A stretch of DNA of 33,573 nt from Chromera velia. Taxonomy: Eukaryota; Sar; Chromeraceae. Shown piece after piece: positions 30,300 to 33,573 of the stretch. Position 1 is the first letter of the stretch; each line of letters starts with the position of its first letter. The notes below the pieces were generated by a model. It was given only the letters and a program-made list of their open reading frames with translations, had not been told where the DNA came from and made no database searches. The DNA lies in the NCBI GenBank assembly GCA_018398765.1, contig JAHBMJ010001243.1, positions 1 through 33,573 of the forward strand, read 5' to 3'. A program made the position numbers and the translations under genes.

Positions 30300-30765
30300 A
30301 TTACATATGATTAACGAAGTTGAAGTAGTAATAAACATTAATTGAATTTAATTGCAACAAGTGCTACAATAAGTATGGAAAATGAATACAGAGAAAACTG
30401 TATGCTCCTTTGCATGGTGGTGTATAAGATAGCAGAAGATTTATGTTCTGGGAATCCCTATGGTCTTGCTAGTAGTTGCTAGTTGTATAGTTTATACTCT
30501 AAACTTTAACATGCAGCCGAATCTAGCTTCAATGCTGCTTTATAAAGCCAGCAATTGTTCTAGATTTTTGTTAATTATTACCAATTAATCACTAGACTTA
30601 AGATTTAAGAGCAGAAATGTCTAGGAAATGTTCAGCAATGTTATGTTACTCCATGTTTGTATAAACTAAAATTTTAATTCTCAAACAACTTAAAAAAAAT
30701 ATCGATGTCTTTTTTTTTCTTTCGAGTAAACCTTTTGTCTATTTAGTCACTTAGTTTTTTTTTTT
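30300..30765. other. Second AT-rich island
   Basis: A/T-rich DNA with no coding frame and a T12 run near 30757-30768, bounded on the right by an abrupt G+C-rich patch (30820-30960). Similar in composition to 10578-11215, but I could not align the two by eye. Confidence 0.5.
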
Positions 30766-31841
30766 TTTGCGGGGGTGTGCTGGAATAAATGTAAATAAAT
30801 GTGATGGGGTGTGCACTGACGGCCGGGGCCGCGCCATGATCGAATGCCAGGCCGGGGCCGCCGGCGCGGGGCAATGCATGCATGGGACCATATGGCGCCC
30901 CGACCAAACTATAAACTATAAACTATATGGGACCCGCGTGGCGCGCGCGGGACGAGCGATTTTTTTTTCTTCGATATCTTTTTTTTTCCCACCCCCCCTG
31001 GATGCCTCAACCTCTGTTACCTTCACCTGAGATTCAAAGCTCTCCGTTGTTGTGTCAGAGAGATGTTGTGAGACGTCTTGATCACCTCAGTTTGCCGTCT
31101 TTTTGTACCTGGTATTTCGCAAGGTGCTCGAAAAGCCGGGGTTGGTTTCTATAACAGAGACGGTGGTGCGATACAGTTTGCTGAATGCAACATCTTTTTG
31201 GAGCATATTGGTTTTGCACACGAAATTCAGTGAAATTCCTACTTCTGCAGCCTTTCCTTGCTCCCTCTCCCTTGCCGCAATAAGCAGCTACATTGAGTTG
31301 AGCTGCAGGCCCTTTTTGCGCTTCCCATTTTCGTCTTGTCTACAGTGTTTGCTGCACGAGACCCTGAGTCGAAATCGCTCGAGGTATATATATTAATAAA
31401 CTCTGCGTTGCACTCCGGTGCAAGAAAAGGAAGACCGATCGGAACCTTCCTCCCGGAAAGTATGCAATGTTTGAAAAGTTTTTTTCAATGAGAACCGGAG
31501 CGTTTCGGGAAGCGGCGTAATTCGAGGCACAGACTGACTGTCACAAGTCATTCGCGTGTCGCTTCAAGAGAGACTCATATCAGGTCATTCCACCGCAAAT
31601 GGTGTTGCGCATGTATATACATTTTCAAAGAGAGACGCCATTCATCTTCTCTTTTGGATCCGTTCTGTGTAACAAGTCGTGCATCATGGTCGTGTTCTAT
31701 AGAATTTACACCGATTCTGCCCAATATCTCTTCGTAGATGCGTGCTTTTGTTGACAGCTCTCCTGCATGTATATATTCGCGCGTCTCCGTCTCTCCCTCT
31801 CTTTTTTGTCTCTTTCAATTTTTCTTCTTTTTTTTTGCCAG
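30766..31841. other. GC-rich patch then spacer, no confident gene
   Basis: Begins with a GC-rich patch in which GCCGGGGCC occurs twice (about 30822-30830 and 30851-30859) and a short CTATAAA repeat (about 30909-30926). A plus-strand 33-bp block at 31111-31143 region (FAVFLYLVFRK, acceptor cacctcag, donor CGCAAG|gtgctc) is a weak exon candidate. Nothing else is supported. Confidence 0.35.
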
Positions 31842-31982
31842 TCCGCTCGTACAATCTTGCTGAGGGCATGCAAATTGACATGGGTGCTTTCTCTGTTTGC
31901 TCTGTTTTTCTGTTTCCCTGCACGGCAGGAAAGAGGACACATCAAGGCCTTCGAAGAAATGATCGACGAGTTGCCTGCATGA
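31842..31982 (+). CDS. Possible last two exons of an unidentified plus-strand gene
   Basis: 31842-31883 follows a long T-rich tract and ttgccag; 31929-31982 follows a CT-rich tract and cacggcag and reads ERGHIKAFEEMIDELPA to a TGA. With donor ACATGG|gtgctt both are in phase 0, and the intron would be only 45 bp. Since 45 is a multiple of three, the frame is open through it as well. The last 17 residues look protein-like; the first block reads better in another frame (RSYNLAEGMQIDM) that does not join the second. Low certainty; no family recognised. Confidence 0.3.
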   Translation, partial: SARTILLRACKLTWVLSLFALFFCFPARQERGHIKAFEEMIDELPA

Positions 31983-32651
31983 CCGCGTGTGCATCGAATC
32001 GAATAGAGCTGCTGAATGTCGACAATTACATCGGATTCCTTCCGGTTCTCCTCCTTTTGTACACTCTATATTTTGAGCTGGAGCTGCGGAGAGGTGGGAA
32101 CGGGGGAGCACATGTGCTTGTAGTCAATTTTGTTCGATTCCTTTTTCGCATCGTTGGGTTTCTGCATACACGCTGTTTCCGTTGACCCCTTCCGGCTTTC
32201 TTTTCTCGTTTTGCTTCCCAGAGAAATATCCTGGACTTCATTTGCATTTCAAGTGAGCATGCTTGGGTTGGTATTCAAATACTTTCCATGAATTAAAAAA
32301 TATCGAAATGAAAACAACGAAGACGTTCTGCTGGATGGGTTGTGCAAACTTTCTGGTCAACTCGTTTGATCTCCCTCTGCGCTCTCCCCTTCCCCCTCTC
32401 CCCTTCCCCTTAATTGCACATACTGTCAGAGCCCTTTGAAGTTCGACCTCGGCGTCCTAGCTCTTCCCCAGTTACATGCGATTTCGTTTCAGCTTGCGGA
32501 ATCCGAAATGCCGGGGTGGGGAAGCTGACGGATGCTTCCTGTGTGTAAATGCTGAACGAGGTTGAAAACACTTTCTTCTCTATGTCTTCTCTTCTTCTTT
32601 CGCCCCGAAGTCTGCACCTCTCTCTCTGTCCCTGTCTATGTGTGTGTGCAG
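31983..32651. other. No gene seen
   Basis: Mixed-composition DNA with CT-rich patches (about 32370-32410 and 32570-32630). No splice-supported frame. Confidence 0.4.
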
Positions 32652-32902
32652 TGACACCTGGTGGGGGAATCTTTCCAGACGGAGGCGCCGTCCACCTGAC
32701 CGGGGCTTCGTTCTAGGGCCCACTTAACCCCTCCGACCCCTCCGGCAACGTCAGCAGGGGCGTGACACTGTCTGTACCCACAATCACAGGAAGGCATCCG
32801 GGAGCCTCCCCTTCCCTCTCTGAACAGCTGATTGCGGGCGATGCCGCAAACTACTCTATCTATCTGCAGGTCTTCTTCCAGCTACAAGGGGCAGATCGAC
32901 AG
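32652..32902 (+). CDS. Exon candidate with an in-frame TAG
   Basis: After acceptor tgtgtgtgcag at 32651, the DNA reads TPGGGIFPDGGAVHLTGASF, then TAG (32714-32716), then in the same frame GPLNPSDPSGNVSRGVTLSV and on through ...AANYSIYLQVFFQLQGADRQ to a possible donor CGACAG|gttcag at 32902. Both sides look like real protein (Gly/Pro turns, alternating beta-type residues). Either the TAG is a base change or assembly error, or the true exon starts right after it (TTCTAG can serve as an acceptor, which gives a 186-bp phase 0-0 exon from 32717). I cannot name a family. Confidence 0.45.
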
Positions 32903-33038
32903 GTTCAGTTGGCCAAGTCTTTGGGGAAAGCGATGAGATGGGGGCGGGAGGCAGGTGGACAGGGAGAGGGGCGCAAAGCCATAAGCATGGCTTATCGGTT
33001 GAGCTAGGAGAAAATGTAAAGCAACTCCTTCTCACGGC

Positions 33039-33240
33039 ATGCCGACCCCATGGCGCGTGTCCGAGACAAGGACGAAGATCGATCTTGCCAAGCTGTTCAG
33101 ATCGATCGGCATCGCCACTAATCTGCCGGACACTCTTCCTCCGTGGATGCATGACAATCATGCATGGACCAGGTCAAGGTGGGGCGTACGTGATGAAGCT
33201 AGAAAGGCGGGGGGCTGGAGCAGCATACAAGGTGTGAACA
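33039..33240 (+). CDS. Possible coding stretch near the window end, frame unresolved
   Basis: In one frame the DNA reads TPWRVSETRTKIDLAKLFRS and IATNLPDTLPPWMHDNHAW; in another it ends GPGQGGAYVMKLERRGAGAA followed by a donor-like AAG|gtgtga. Both look protein-like in different halves, so the segment may hold an exon whose borders I cannot fix. It could continue the gene of the exon at 32652-32902. Confidence 0.28.
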
Positions 33241-33397
33241 CAGAATCCGGAAGTGTTTAAAGTTAGTGGTCTCTTTGCTGAGCACTCCACGAATGCATCT
33301 ACTCATTCATCTATCCATCCATCCATGTATATTTTAATTGATGTCCCTTAGCCTTACCTCTCTGGCCTCTCTCCCTGTCCTGCTCTTCTCAAGTATG

Positions 33398-33438
33398 TTT
33401 CTCTCTCTCTCTCTCTCTCTCTCTCACCGTCTCTCTTG

Positions 33439-33479
<41 letters not shown>

Positions 33480-33480
33480 T

Positions 33481-33531
<51 letters not shown>

Positions 33532-33532
33532 G

Positions 33533-33573
<41 letters not shown>
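33398..33573. repeat. Compound (CT)n-(CA)n-(GA)n microsatellite at the window end
   Basis: CT runs, then CA runs, then GA runs to the last base. It mirrors the CA tract at positions 8-22 that opens the window. Confidence 0.95.

Noticed and set aside
1-33573. tRNA, rRNA, spliced-leader or snRNA genes
   Set aside because: I looked for tRNA T-loop sequences (GGTTCGAATCC type) with paired arms and for known leader sequences and found none that fit. A covariance-model search would be needed to exclude them.

Overview
The window looks nuclear and eukaryotic: genes are split by GT-AG introns, many candidate exons are under 150 bp, genes lie far apart, and the spacer is full of simple repeats (CA, GA, CTTT, GTCT). 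The palindrome TGCATGCA is clustered outside genes. Together these suggest an alveolate alga of the chromerid kind, such as Chromera velia. That is inference from style and memory, not a database result. The window starts in a CA tract and ends in a CT/CA/GA tract, so it may be a whole contig broken at microsatellites.

Layout. 1-8.1 kb: a minus-strand field of small exons with compatible phases, from one very long gene or two adjacent genes of unknown function. In its middle lies a direct tandem array (2653 to about 6740, period about 1.68-1.70 kb) that multiplies a four-exon, phase-symmetric module; a more diverged relative of one exon lies just upstream (6970-7087). 8.9-10.6 kb: a plus-strand gene for a probable membrane protein with two hydrophobic segments and an acidic linker. 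10.6-11.2 kb: an AT-rich island. 11.7-12.0 kb: a GAAA/GGAA tract. 12.6-12.9 kb: a short minus-strand ORF with a signal peptide. 13.9 kb: one orphan minus-strand exon. 14.5-15.5 kb: five scattered copies of a 23-bp motif. 16.4-18.2 kb: a decayed, 5'-truncated non-LTR reverse transcriptase with an A-rich tail. 18.2-23.5 kb: no confident gene.

23.55-29.25 kb holds the two genes identified with confidence: a mitochondrial-type proline dehydrogenase (minus, two exons, 562 residues) and an ERD2/KDEL-receptor-like seven-helix membrane protein (plus, three exons, 298 residues). Their start codons diverge across 730 bp, a candidate shared promoter region. The last intron of the receptor gene is about 2 kb and packed with microsatellite and minisatellite DNA. 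29.3-33.6 kb: mostly non-coding, a second AT-rich island, and scattered plus-strand exon candidates, one carrying an in-frame TAG.

The identified genes do not form a pathway: proline oxidation in mitochondria and ER/Golgi retrieval are unrelated jobs, and their closeness bears only on shared transcription. The most unusual item is the tandemly amplified exon module in the unknown minus-strand gene. All exon borders come from reading splice signals and phases by eye, without transcript evidence.
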